DNA from: Acinetobacter calcoaceticus
GTDB lineage: Bacteria > Pseudomonadota > Gammaproteobacteria > Pseudomonadales > Moraxellaceae
DNA length: 64,000 nucleotides
Direction: 5' to 3'
Assembly (NCBI RefSeq): GCF_900520355.1
Contig: NZ_LS999521.1
Location: forward strand, 2,418,001 to 2,482,000
The notes beneath the pieces were generated by a model that was not told the origin of the DNA, made no database searches, and saw only the letters and a program-made list of their open reading frames with translations. This document shows positions 56,906 to 64,000 of this stretch, piece by piece (within the stretch, counting starts at the first letter, position 1; each line of letters starts with the position of its first letter). The translations under genes and the position numbers were made by a program.

Positions 56906-57646
56906 TTAAATATTGCTAAGCGCGTAGTAGCGGGCTGTGTTTTGAAACGCACGCTGATTTTGCGAACACGCATCACGACAAATATCGCTGTCTGTTAGAG
57001 AATTGGCTTTAAATAAACTGAGTTGAATATCGGCAGGTTGATAGGTTTGGCTGGTGTCTAAACCATGCGGCGCGGCAGATAAAAATAACAGGCAGTCCAT
57101 TTCAAAACGCAGCTCAATGGTTTGATCGGTGTTATCTGAATTTACATAAGACAAAGCACCGCTTTCATCTGCCGCAACTTTAGAAAACAGGTTAACCGCG
57201 GCACTAAGGTCTTGGCTGGCAAGTCCGTATTTACACATTTCAATGAGTAAACTATCTAAGCCGTTTTGGTACATATCATTGCGGGCATCTTGAAATGTAC
57301 AAGTACCAAATTGCTTTTGAATCTGTTCTGGTCGGCTTGGGCCACAAAGTGCATCGTTCCAACCATGATCGTCATGAACAATTGAAGCCATGACACGGCC
57401 AAGGTCTGAATACAGCACATTGGAAGCTTTTAAATAGGCGGTGTGTTGCCCTTTTAAAGTGTCGGGCATGTTAAAACGTTCCAGCACATCGGCAGCATTT
57501 ACACAAAATACGGACACGTTTGCATGAGCGCCAAGTGATTTAAATCTAAGAATTGTTCCTTTTTGAATACGGCCCGACCAGTGATGTCCACCGGGTAAAA
57601 GTTCGGTCCAAATCGCCTGATTGTTATGATAACTTACAGTGTTCAT
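56906..57646 (-). CDS. Urea-carboxylase-associated protein, second paralog (carboxyguanidine deiminase subunit)
   Basis: 246 residues, DUF1989 family. GTILRFKSLGAHANVSVFC, SIVHDDHGWNDALCGPSRP and the later NLFSKVAADESG correspond to the same segments in its neighbour. Cys pairs near the C-terminus (CRDACSQ) are extra. It is the first gene of the operon, with an AAGGAG ribosome site at 57652-57657. The guanidine-I riboswitch ends about 15 bases upstream of that site. It acts with the downstream paralog as a heteromeric deiminase, by family knowledge. Confidence 0.87.
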   Translation of the reverse strand: MNTVSYHNNQAIWTELLPGGHHWSGRIQKGTILRFKSLGAHANVSVFCVNAADVLERFNMPDTLKGQHTAYLKASNVLYSDLGRVMASIVHDDHGWNDALCGPSRPEQIQKQFGTCTFQDARNDMYQNGLDSLLIEMCKYGLASQDLSAAVNLFSKVAADESGALSYVNSDNTDQTIELRFEMDCLLFLSAAPHGLDTSQTYQPADIQLSLFKANSLTDSDICRDACSQNQRAFQNTARYYALSNI

Positions 57647-57671
57647 AGCTACTCCTTGTCGGATAGTTTTA

Positions 57672-57762
57672 GACTTCCTCCCGGGCTTTTATCCCTCCGT
57701 GTAGTTCGCTAGGAACCGTGAACTCTCGGTCCAGTCATACATGAAGTATCGGAACCCTAGAT
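57672..57762 (-). ncRNA. Guanidine-I riboswitch (ykkC leader)
   Basis: Read on the minus strand the leader has CTAGGGTTCCG, then ACTGGACCGAGAG, then ACACGGAGGGATAAAAGCCC followed by GGGAG, in the order and spacing of the ykkC class 1 guanidine aptamer. It directly precedes the deiminase-carboxylase operon. No clear intrinsic terminator follows it, so the expression platform may act on translation or on a weak hairpin with the CTATCC segment. Its presence argues that guanidine is the signal for this operon. Confidence 0.9.
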
Positions 57763-57802
57763 CACTTTTGATTGTTTATAACTATGCAAATGACATGCCA
57801 GC

Positions 57803-57836
57803 TTAGTATTACGTTTTTGGTTAAAAGTAATACTAA
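57803..57836. promoter_or_regulatory. NikR-like operator 3 (before riboswitch operon)
   Basis: TTAGTATTAC and GTAATACTAA form a perfect 10-bp inverted repeat with a 14-base spacer. Written as GTATTA-N16-TAATAC it has exactly the NikR geometry (GTATGA-N16-TCATAC in E. coli). It lies about 40 bases upstream of the riboswitch, where the promoter should be. Confidence 0.75.
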
Positions 57837-57934
57837 ACTTGGTCAATTGGGGTGCAATTTAGAGTAGAGAATGGATGGCTGCATAAAAAATAGTGCATTT
57901 TTTAAATTAGCTGCAACTTTAAAACTGATATAAG

Positions 57935-57961
57935 AAAGTCCCCAAATCATTAGGGACTTTT
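57935..57961. terminator. Hairpin between adh and the carboxylase operon
   Basis: AAAGTCCC and GGGACTTT form an 8-bp stem with a 10-base loop; on the minus strand it is followed by a short T-rich stretch. Probably ends the alcohol dehydrogenase transcript. Confidence 0.6.
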
Positions 57962-57999
57962 AAGACAAATGGGCGAACGAATAAAATACTAGACACATT

Positions 58000-59163
58000 T
58001 TAAGGGATCAGAATTACCTTACGGCAGTCCTCTTCTCTTTTATTAAAAATACGATATCCCTCTGCGGCATCTTCTAATTTCATGCGGTGAGTAATGATAG
58101 CTTCAGGTGTTAATTCACCACGCTCAATATGTTCTAATAGTTGTGGTAAATATTGATGAACATGGGTCTGCCCCATTTTAAAGGTCAAGCCTTTATCAAA
58201 AGCATCGCCAAATAAGAAACCATGAATCGGTCCTGCATATACACCCGGTACACTCACCACACCACCACGGCGAACCGCTGCAATACATTGGCGTAAAGCA
58301 GCCCCACTTGAGCCTTCAAGTTTGAGAGTTGTTAGCGCAGTTTCAATGATGCTACCTTTCGCCTCGAAACCAATCGCATCAATCACCGCATCTACACCAC
58401 GGTAGTTGTCTGTATTTTGAATAATATATTCAGCAGCATCTACTTCTTCAAAATTGACTGGAATAGCCCCATAAGTGGTAGCCGCATATTCCAATCGATA
58501 TTGATTGTGATCAACCATAAATATTTTTTCTGCACCTAACATCTTGGCACAAGCAGCACTTAATAGCCCAACTGGACCAGCACCATAAATAGCAACGGTT
58601 GAGCCACGTTTGACTTGGGCATTGGTCACTGCCTGCCAAGCAGTCGGCAAAATATCAGTCAAGAAAAGTACTTTTTCATCTGACAATGAGGTTGGTACTT
58701 TAAAAGGACCTTTATTGGCTTTTGGCACACGCACATATTCTGCTTGGCCACCGGGAATACCGCCGTATAAGTGGCTATAGCCAAATAAAGCTGCACCGGG
58801 TGGAATTTGTTTTTTATTAATAATTGCACCGCGCCCTGTATTGGTTTTTTCACATGCAGCAGTCAGGTCGAGTTGGCAATAGAAACATTCGCCACAAGCA
58901 ATCACAAAAGGAACAATCACACGATCACCCTTTTTCACTTGGGTAACGGCGGGGCCAACTTCCTCTACAACTCCCATAAACTCATGACCAAAGATATCTC
59001 CATGTTCAGTCTTTGGAATTTTTCCTCGATATAAATGTAGGTCAGAACCACATATTGCGGTTGCTGTTACTCTTAAAATAATGTCATCTGGTTCTTGAAT
59101 AATAGGGTCCGCGACCGTTTCAACTCGGACATCTTCGGCACCGTGATAGGTAAGAGCGCGCAT
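58000..59163 (-). CDS. Zinc-dependent alcohol dehydrogenase (formaldehyde-dehydrogenase-like)
   Basis: About 387 residues. The start at 59163 ([12 protein letters not shown]) is chosen because GAGAGGA lies six bases before it. Catalytic zinc ligands are in CGSDLH and GHEF. The structural zinc motif is CGECFYC with a fourth Cys in AACE. The NAD-binding GxGPVG is in [10 protein letters not shown] long insert ([15 protein letters not shown]) resembles glutathione-independent formaldehyde dehydrogenases, so the substrate is a small alcohol or aldehyde. Monocistronic. No functional link to the neighbours is visible. Confidence 0.9.
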   Translation of the reverse strand: MRALTYHGAEDVRVETVADPIIQEPDDIILRVTATAICGSDLHLYRGKIPKTEHGDIFGHEFMGVVEEVGPAVTQVKKGDRVIVPFVIACGECFYCQLDLTAACEKTNTGRGAIINKKQIPPGAALFGYSHLYGGIPGGQAEYVRVPKANKGPFKVPTSLSDEKVLFLTDILPTAWQAVTNAQVKRGSTVAIYGAGPVGLLSAACAKMLGAEKIFMVDHNQYRLEYAATTYGAIPVNFEEVDAAEYIIQNTDNYRGVDAVIDAIGFEAKGSIIETALTTLKLEGSSGAALRQCIAAVRRGGVVSVPGVYAGPIHGFLFGDAFDKGLTFKMGQTHVHQYLPQLLEHIERGELTPEAIITHRMKLEDAAEGYRIFNKREEDCRKVILIP

Positions 59164-59343
59164 TTTCATTCCTCTCATTTTTATGATGTCATTTGATTAT
59201 GAAGAGGCTTTCTTTACCGTTTGCAACGATTCTTATTTTTCACGTAAGGCATATAGTTCAAATGCAACGGGATAGAGATTTGAGTAACAATTAATGAATG
59301 AGCAATCATTTTCAGCGAGGGATGTTTTTCTTATCTGACCTTG

Positions 59344-59380
59344 TAAAAAGCCAATCATCTCTATAATAAAATGATTGGCT
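59344..59380 (-). terminator. Terminator after the dehydrogenase-like gene
   Basis: AGCCAATCAT and ATGATTGGCT form a 10-bp stem with a 12-base loop, followed on the minus strand by five T. It lies about 20 bases after the stop at 59398. Confidence 0.75.
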
Positions 59381-59397
59381 CTGCCCTAAAAACTAAC

Positions 59398-60348
59398 CTA
59401 ATCTAACTTGAGCTGCTGTCTGAGCTTTAAAATATCAACCAGCCCTTTGTCTCTTGTTTGATATAAATCTCTATCTTTATAATGGGCTAAAAGCTGATTT
59501 GTTTCTGCTTCGAGTAAATCCGTTGTCTCGTCTGAATGTTGAAATGCTTGCATGTCATTCCACCACTCTGTCATTGGTGGACCTAAATGGTGAATCGCCT
59601 CTTTAAAACCCTTTTGGTTTGCGAGTTGCATATTAATATAGGGACCAAATAGCGCCCATCTTAATCCCGGCCCGCTGGTAATCGCGACGTCAACATCTTC
59701 GGCAGAGCACACGCCTTGTTCAACCAGAGAAAATGCTTCTCGCCATAGCGCAGCCTGCAAGCGGTTTGCCACATGTCCTTTTACTTCTTTATTTAAAATG
59801 ATTGGGTTCTTACCTAACTGTTTATAAAACTCAGAAGCCTGTTTTAAAATTTGTGGATCTGTCAAATTACCGCCAACGATTTCAACCAAAGGCAAAAGAT
59901 GAGGAGGATTAAAAGGATGACCTAATAAAATACGTTCAGGATATTGAGTCTCTTTTTGAAAATCAGACACTTTTAAGCCCGATGAGCTTGAAGCAATAAT
60001 AGTGTGTTCAGGGCAATATGACGTGATTTCTTGATATAGCTTTTGTTTTAAATCTAAACGCTCTGGAGCATTTTCTTGAATAAAATCTACATCTGAAACC
60101 GCATCTTTTAAATGATTAAAAACTTCCAGATTAAGCAACACATCTTGTAGAGAATGGACGTGCTTAGCGTTTTCATCTAAAGCCAATAAATCATTTAGAT
60201 TTTTATATATTCTTTTTTTAAAGATTGCTTCATCGATAGGATAAGGGTCATAAACCTTAACTTTAAATCCTTTATATAAAAATAAGGCCGTCCAACTTGC
60301 ACCTATGACGCCTGCTCCCACAACACCAACCGTTTTAATGACTTCCAT
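59398..60348 (-). CDS. 3-hydroxyacyl-CoA dehydrogenase-family protein (carnitine 3-dehydrogenase-like)
   Basis: 316 residues. The N-terminal Rossmann motif VGVVGAGVIGASWTALF is followed by FIQENAPERLDLKQ, the conserved ASSSSGLKVSDFQ and HPFNPPHLLPLVEIVGG. A short C-terminal helical domain includes HVANRLQAALWREAF. The single-domain size and these motifs fit L-carnitine 3-dehydrogenase and related enzymes oxidising small 3-hydroxy acids rather than fatty-acid oxidation proteins. No carnitine genes are adjacent, so the substrate is uncertain. Divergent from yddG. Confidence 0.85.
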   Translation of the reverse strand: MEVIKTVGVVGAGVIGASWTALFLYKGFKVKVYDPYPIDEAIFKKRIYKNLNDLLALDENAKHVHSLQDVLLNLEVFNHLKDAVSDVDFIQENAPERLDLKQKLYQEITSYCPEHTIIASSSSGLKVSDFQKETQYPERILLGHPFNPPHLLPLVEIVGGNLTDPQILKQASEFYKQLGKNPIILNKEVKGHVANRLQAALWREAFSLVEQGVCSAEDVDVAITSGPGLRWALFGPYINMQLANQKGFKEAIHHLGPPMTEWWNDMQAFQHSDETTDLLEAETNQLLAHYKDRDLYQTRDKGLVDILKLRQQLKLD

Positions 60349-60551
60349 ATTTTCCTCGTAAAAATGTTGTTTTATTCGAAATTTCTTTACCTAATTGAAT
60401 ACTTAAACAAACATAGCAGATTCAACCAATCAATAAATTTAATTGTTTATATTTTATATAATTTGTCCTATATTCCCTATCTTGAAAATTTTATTCCTTT
60501 CGTCAATACGGCTTAATTTTTACCATTTTTAGACTTTATTTACTGAATTTT

Positions 60552-61472
60552 ATGTCAAAAAATCTAGCAACATTGATTGGTTTAAGCGCCATTCTCATGT
60601 GGGCATCTATGGTCGGTCTGATGAAACAAGTCAGTGCCGCCATTGGACCGGAAATGGGTGTCACGCTTATTTATACTCTCAGTGCGCTACTGTTACTTAT
60701 CATTTTCAGAGTTCCAGACTTTAAGCTGATTTCCAAAAAATATTTAATATTGGGTACAGTTCTGTTCGTTGCTTACGAGCTGTGTTTTTCATTTGCAATT
60801 GCTTATTCTCAAAGCCCTCAACAAGCAATTGAAGTTAGCATTGTTAACTATCTGTGGCCGAGTTTAACGGTTTTGGCTTTTGTTATTTTTAAGGAATTAA
60901 AGTTTAATTTTCTTATTATTTTCGGCTTACTTATTTCAATTTCCGGCATTGTTTTTATTCAAACTGGAAGCGGTGATTTTAGTCTAAGTAGCATTGTCGA
61001 TAATTTGCATAGCAACCCTCTAAGCTATATTTTGGCATTTGTAGGTGCCATTATTTGGGCTTTTTACTGTGTACTCACCAAAAAAATGAGTAATGGGCAA
61101 AACCCGATCTCTATTTTCTTTGTTTGTGTCGCACTCACACTATGGCTCAAGCTGCTTCTCTCTGGGCAATTCACCATTCCTTCAATGGATATTCCAACTG
61201 TAATCACCCTTTTAATTGCATCCGCTGCAATTGGCTTTGGCTATGCGGCATGGAACATTGGCATCATTCATGGAAACATTACCATGCTTGTGGTTGCCTC
61301 TTATTTCACCCCTATTATTTCATCTATTTTGGCAATGTTTGTTTTACAAACTCAATTGTCCTTAAGCTTTTGGCAAGGAACAGCCATGGTTACGGCTGGC
61401 TCCTTTATTTGCTGGATTTCAACCAACTGGTCTGTGATTCAACCTTTCTTTAAAAAATTAAGAAAAGACTAA
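60552..61472 (+). CDS. yddG: Aromatic amino acid exporter YddG (EamA/DMT family)
   Basis: 306 residues with ten membrane helices in two EamA repeats. The N-terminus (LATLIGLSAILMWASMVGLMK) and the conserved SIVNYLWPSLTVL are very like E. coli YddG, which exports aromatic amino acids and paraquat. No clear ribosome site is seen before the ATG. It is divergent from the dehydrogenase with about 200 AT-rich bases between, and ends in a strong terminator. Confidence 0.92.
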   Translation: MSKNLATLIGLSAILMWASMVGLMKQVSAAIGPEMGVTLIYTLSALLLLIIFRVPDFKLISKKYLILGTVLFVAYELCFSFAIAYSQSPQQAIEVSIVNYLWPSLTVLAFVIFKELKFNFLIIFGLLISISGIVFIQTGSGDFSLSSIVDNLHSNPLSYILAFVGAIIWAFYCVLTKKMSNGQNPISIFFVCVALTLWLKLLLSGQFTIPSMDIPTVITLLIASAAIGFGYAAWNIGIIHGNITMLVVASYFTPIISSILAMFVLQTQLSLSFWQGTAMVTAGSFICWISTNWSVIQPFFKKLRKD

Positions 61473-61504
61473 AAAGCATTGTAGATTTATTGCAATGCTT
61501 TTTT
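61471..61504 (+). terminator. Terminator of yddG
   Basis: AAAAAGCATTG and CAATGCTTTTTT form a stem that overlaps the yddG stop codon and is followed by a T run. Confidence 0.85.
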
Positions 61505-61612
61505 CAAACTTACGATAACTCCGACGGATTAGAATTCCCCCATTGCCAAAAGCGTGCTAACATCCAAATTCTGACAATCGTCCATGTCAAAATTATTTCT
61601 AGAGGGAATAAG

Positions 61613-62044
61613 ATGTTAAAAACTCAAAAAATCAACATCGTACAAGAATTTGATGCACCCATAGACAAGGTCTTTGCAATCTTGAGCGAACATGAAAACC
61701 TAAGCAAGCTTTTCGCTCCTGCTAAAGTGACTCGGATTAGCAACGGAAAAGACGCTCGTAATGGTGTCGGCTCTGCACGCAAGATGTCTATTCCATTTAC
61801 CCCTTCATTTGTAGAAACAAATTTAGTCTACAAAGAAAATGAACTCATCGAATATGCAATTACCAGCGGCATTAGCCCAATTAAGGCTCACCGTGGTGTA
61901 ATGAAATTTAGCGACTTGGGAAACAACCGTACTCGCTTGGATTACACCATTAGCTTTAAAGGTCGTGTTCCTTTTATTGGCCCAATCATTAAAGCAGCCT
62001 TACAAAATGGTGTAAGCCGTGGGCTTAAAAAACTTAAGTTTTAA
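61613..62044 (+). CDS. SRPBCC-family (START-like) protein
   Basis: About 143 residues from the ATG at 61613, with AGAGGGA upstream; the frame is open earlier but overlaps the yddG terminator. The pattern QKINIVQEFDAPIDKVFAILSEHENLSKLF is the beginning of the polyketide-cyclase/SRPBCC fold. GVGSARKMSIPF, then the closing FIGPIIKAALQNGVSRGLKKL complete it. Such small helix-grip proteins bind hydrophobic ligands or lipids. Specific function not known. Confidence 0.88.
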   Translation: MLKTQKINIVQEFDAPIDKVFAILSEHENLSKLFAPAKVTRISNGKDARNGVGSARKMSIPFTPSFVETNLVYKENELIEYAITSGISPIKAHRGVMKFSDLGNNRTRLDYTISFKGRVPFIGPIIKAALQNGVSRGLKKLKF

Positions 62045-62056
62045 TTGAGATATATC

Positions 62057-62090
62057 AAATAAAAGCCCTTTATCGGGCTTTTATTTTTAA
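62057..62090 (+). terminator. Terminator of the SRPBCC gene
   Basis: AAAAGCCC and GGGCTTTT with a 6-base loop and trailing T-rich sequence, 13 bases after the stop. Confidence 0.85.
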
Positions 62091-62092
62091 GT

Positions 62093-62458
62093 AGATTTGT
62101 TGAAGAATTGGTATATCAATTTCTAAAAATAGTAAATTCGAAAACTTAATGACAAAAACAAAAGCCGACTCGTTAAAGTCAGCTTAATTCTACAGTTTGA
62201 GAGAATTGCTTAAATAGTTTTTGTTCGTGGCAATCTTCTATCTATTTTCTTTTTCTAAAATTAATTTACACCTTAGTTATGACTGTTTGATTAAAAGAAA
62301 ACAGAAAGATGAGATAAAAAGCAAATTAACTCACACTTAACAAGAATAATGCTAAACAATTAACATTTTATAGAGATGATGTATATCAATTAAATCTTTA
62401 GAAATTTTCTAAAGTTCAGTATGCTGAAATGACCTACTATTAGAAAATAATCCATACA
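62093..62458. other. AT-rich spacer before small gene
   Basis: About 365 AT-rich bases. The only structure I see is a palindrome CTTTAGAAATTTTCTAAAG at about 62396-62414, which may be an operator or part of the promoter of the 77-aa gene. No clear -35/-10 pair, RNA or repeat. Confidence 0.5.
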
Positions 62459-62692
62459 ATGGAACATCAGTGCTTGTTAAAGGAATTAAATTCACTTATT
62501 GAATATTATTCCAAAAGAACAGATTGTCCACCTACCAGAATTCGTATAGGTTACAGAGCCTATGCGAAACTCATGCAGAATCCAAAATTTGCTGATGAAG
62601 TCTCAAACTCTGCCTTAGATCCAAATAAACGTAAATATAAAAAGATGAAAATCAAAGTCACGAAAGATGATGATCAACTTGAACTAGATTGA
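62459..62692 (+). CDS. Small hypothetical protein (77 aa)
   Basis: Basic, helical protein: ELNSLIEYYSKRTDCPPTRI, IGYRAYAKLMQNPKFADEV, then lysine-rich KRKYKKMKIKVTKDDDQ. There is no signal peptide or membrane segment. It has no strong ribosome site, but the sequence is not biased like random AT-rich DNA and a proper terminator follows. It reads like a conserved Acinetobacter small protein of unknown function, possibly nucleic-acid binding from the charge. Confidence 0.6.
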   Translation: MEHQCLLKELNSLIEYYSKRTDCPPTRIRIGYRAYAKLMQNPKFADEVSNSALDPNKRKYKKMKIKVTKDDDQLELD

Positions 62693-62697
62693 TTAAA

Positions 62698-62728
62698 ATA
62701 AAAGCCCAGCCACGGGCTTTTATTTTTA
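62698..62728 (+). terminator. Terminator (possibly bidirectional)
   Basis: AAAAGCCC and GGGCTTTT with a 6-base loop, between the convergent small gene and the TetR gene, with T-rich flank on the plus strand. Confidence 0.85.
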
Positions 62729-62748
62729 AGAAGTGTGTGGATTTAGAG

Positions 62749-63303
62749 TTAAAACAACATTATTAAAAAATAATCTAACAACTTATCTCGCTCATCTACA
62801 CTGTTTTTACTTAAAAGCTGAACCATTGCCCCATCAATCACGAACAAAAACATGTGGGCGTCTTTCATTGAAGCCGTAGTTTTGACGGTTAAAAGCAGTT
62901 TATAAATTTCGTTGATTAGCCAAGTTCTATATTCAATCACCATGCTATAGGCTTTTGGGTAGAGCTTTTCAATTTCAAAAATTGCTTTAAAGGGCAAATG
63001 ATAAAAGCCATTTAAGTCGGCATGTAAAAGGTAAATCTGCTTGAGTTTATCAAGCACCATTTGTTCACGGTAAGAATTAAGAATTGAAAATACTTTTACT
63101 TTGAGCGCATCTTTTTGAAAAGTGAGACACATCTCGATCAGTCGTGCTTTTGAGTGAAAGTCGTTATAGAAAGTCGCTTTGGGAATTTTAGCTTCCGCAA
63201 TAATTCGGTCGACACCGACCTTATGAAAGCCATATTGATTAAATAAATCTTTTGCTGCGTGAAGCACTCGCAGCGCTCTAAATGAAGATTCTAAATTTTT
63301 CAT
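62749..63303 (-). CDS. TetR-family transcriptional regulator
   Basis: 184 residues. The N-terminal helix-turn-helix (about 10-55) has AAKDLFNQYGFHKVGVDRI and KIPKATFYNDFHSKARLIEM, the usual TetR pattern. The C-terminal ligand domain is not assignable. It carries no adjacent efflux or enzyme gene on the minus side. The gene lies downstream of a phage-like C4/Icd-type leader on the same strand, which may provide or influence its transcription. Confidence 0.9.
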   Translation of the reverse strand: MKNLESSFRALRVLHAAKDLFNQYGFHKVGVDRIIAEAKIPKATFYNDFHSKARLIEMCLTFQKDALKVKVFSILNSYREQMVLDKLKQIYLLHADLNGFYHLPFKAIFEIEKLYPKAYSMVIEYRTWLINEIYKLLLTVKTTASMKDAHMFLFVIDGAMVQLLSKNSVDERDKLLDYFLIMLF

Positions 63304-63478
63304 GTATACCGCTTAAAATAATTTTTTGTTGTATCTAAAAGAGATAGAAATGCCGTCACTCTTAAAATGAGTGCTAAAAAACAGGCATGCAAAAGCGGCA
63401 CTAAAGGTGTGCTCGCCTATCTCGGGTTTATTGTTGCTATGATTTTTGAGTCGTAACGATTCTTAAGGTGTAGAAAAC

Positions 63479-63571
63479 CTAGAGTCGATTAAACCGTTTT
63501 ATAGACTGTTTAATTGGTATGGACGGAAAGATTTTGGCAAAGGCCAATAAATGAGAAGAATTAGTACGCAT
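63479..63571 (-). CDS. Short Icd/Ash-like leader ORF
   Basis: 30 codons starting MRTNSSHLLAFAKIF, with a very strong AAGGAG site about seven bases before the ATG. Following it in another frame (down to 63313) is an open stretch ending FKSDGISISFRYNK. Short frames of this style follow C4-type RNA leaders in prophages and satellites, where the product is called Icd-like or Ash. The annotation rests on resemblance and on the structured upstream DNA. Confidence 0.45.
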   Translation of the reverse strand: MRTNSSHLLAFAKIFPSIPIKQSIKRFNRL

Positions 63572-63574
63572 AGC

Positions 63575-63800
63575 GGACTCCTTTGTTAACAAAAGAAATC
63601 CTACCGATCACTGCTAAATGATGGTGGCAGGACGAAAGAGGGTTAGCAGACTGGCAACAAAGAAACCAGCACACCCGAAGGTGTCCCCCTTCCGCCCTAC
63701 CGTAGAGAAAAAGGGGGCGAACGAGATCACGATACACAAAACAAGGCTTCGTATATCGTCTTTGTTAAATAGGGTCTGCTAAAACCCGCTAGCAATGTAG
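63575..63800 (-). ncRNA. C4-like antisense RNA leader (phage type)
   Basis: GC-richer than its surroundings and without long frames. On the minus strand it has a hairpin ACACC-TTCG-GGTGT, then GGTTTCTTTGTTGCCAGTCTGCTAACCC, the motif order I associate with C4 antisense RNAs. Plus-strand TTAGCAGAC (63643-63651) is perfectly complementary to GTCTGCTAA (63774-63782), and TAGG/CCTAC elements recur. C4 controls downstream phage genes by pairing within the same transcript. The Icd-like ORF follows, as in P1-type loci. Confidence 0.45.
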
Positions 63801-64000
63801 GCCAGCCCGCAAAGGATAGTATTCGCTTTTGTTGTCGTCAAGCGTGCGGAATGACAATCGTATTAAAGTAGAGCGGTTGAGTTCTAAATTATTTTAAAAA
63901 TTTAAAAAAATAATTGAATATTGATATATAGGAAGTACTTGTCTAGTTATAACAATTAAATATAGGCTTAGGAATAAATATAATCCTATTAATCTCTGCT
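63801..64000. other. Terminal spacer
   Basis: The last 200 bases contain no frame of note. The first part continues the structured leader, and the last 110 bases are AT-rich. The promoter of the C4-like transcript would be expected here, but I cannot define it. Confidence 0.5.

Noticed and set aside
1..64000. tRNA, rRNA, CRISPR, replication origin or integrase attachment site
   Set aside because: I looked for tRNA-like ends, regularly spaced repeats and phage integrase genes and saw none that I could support.

Overview
The window looks like a chromosomal segment of an Acinetobacter, most likely of the calcoaceticus-baumannii complex. The DNA is AT-rich. The type VI secretion (T6SS) operon has the Acinetobacter gene order, including asaA, tagX, tagF and tagN, and has no tssJ. 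Codon use and the short AT-rich spacers fit. I see no rRNA, tRNA, transposase or CRISPR array.

Layout. (1) 1-5.7 kb: soxR with a SoxR-type box in its own promoter, a small unknown gene, queH, a MocR regulator divergent from a GNAT acetyltransferase, and a YcaQ/AlkX-type DNA glycosylase. (2) 5.7-27.4 kb, minus strand: one long T6SS operon, asaA-tssB-tssC-hcp-tssE-tssF-tssG-(two-TM protein)-tssM-tagF-tagN-PAAR-tssH-tssA-tssK-tssL-(single-TM protein)-tagX. (3) 28-43 kb: two vgrG islands. The first is vgrG, a 988-residue cargo candidate and a convergent SUMF1-like lipoprotein. The second is vgrG, a Tde-type (Ntox15) DNase effector, a Tdi-type immunity gene, two tandem paralogous orphan-immunity candidates (one frameshifted at an A9 run) and an Rhs fragment. 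Remnants resembling toxin-gene 3' ends precede both paralogs. (4) 43-46 kb: LysR regulator divergent from an MFS transporter and an NTF2-like protein. (5) 46-57.9 kb: a guanidine/urea-carboxylase nitrogen locus in three transcription units: ABC permease-ATPase; a 41-aa ORF, NikR-like regulator, allophanate hydrolase and substrate-binding lipoprotein; and two carboxylase-associated proteins plus the biotin carboxylase. An HxlR/flavodoxin-like module sits between the last two units. (6) 58-64 kb: zinc alcohol dehydrogenase, 3-hydroxyacyl-CoA dehydrogenase-like protein, YddG exporter, SRPBCC protein, a small unknown gene, a TetR regulator and a phage-like C4/Icd-type leader.

How the parts work together. 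The T6SS operon supplies the membrane complex, baseplate, sheath, tube, ATPase and a cell-wall hydrolase. The vgrG islands supply the spike, cargo and immunity, and their two promoters share a conserved block. In the nitrogen locus a guanidine-I riboswitch precedes the carboxylase operon, so the likely pathway is guanidine to carboxyguanidine to allophanate to ammonia and CO2. All three units of that locus carry the same GTA(T/A)TAC-N14-GTA(T/A)TAC element with NikR-like geometry, and the NikR-like protein encoded there has lost three of the four nickel ligands. I think this candidate regulon is the most novel feature of the window. The immunity array with toxin-tail scars is second.
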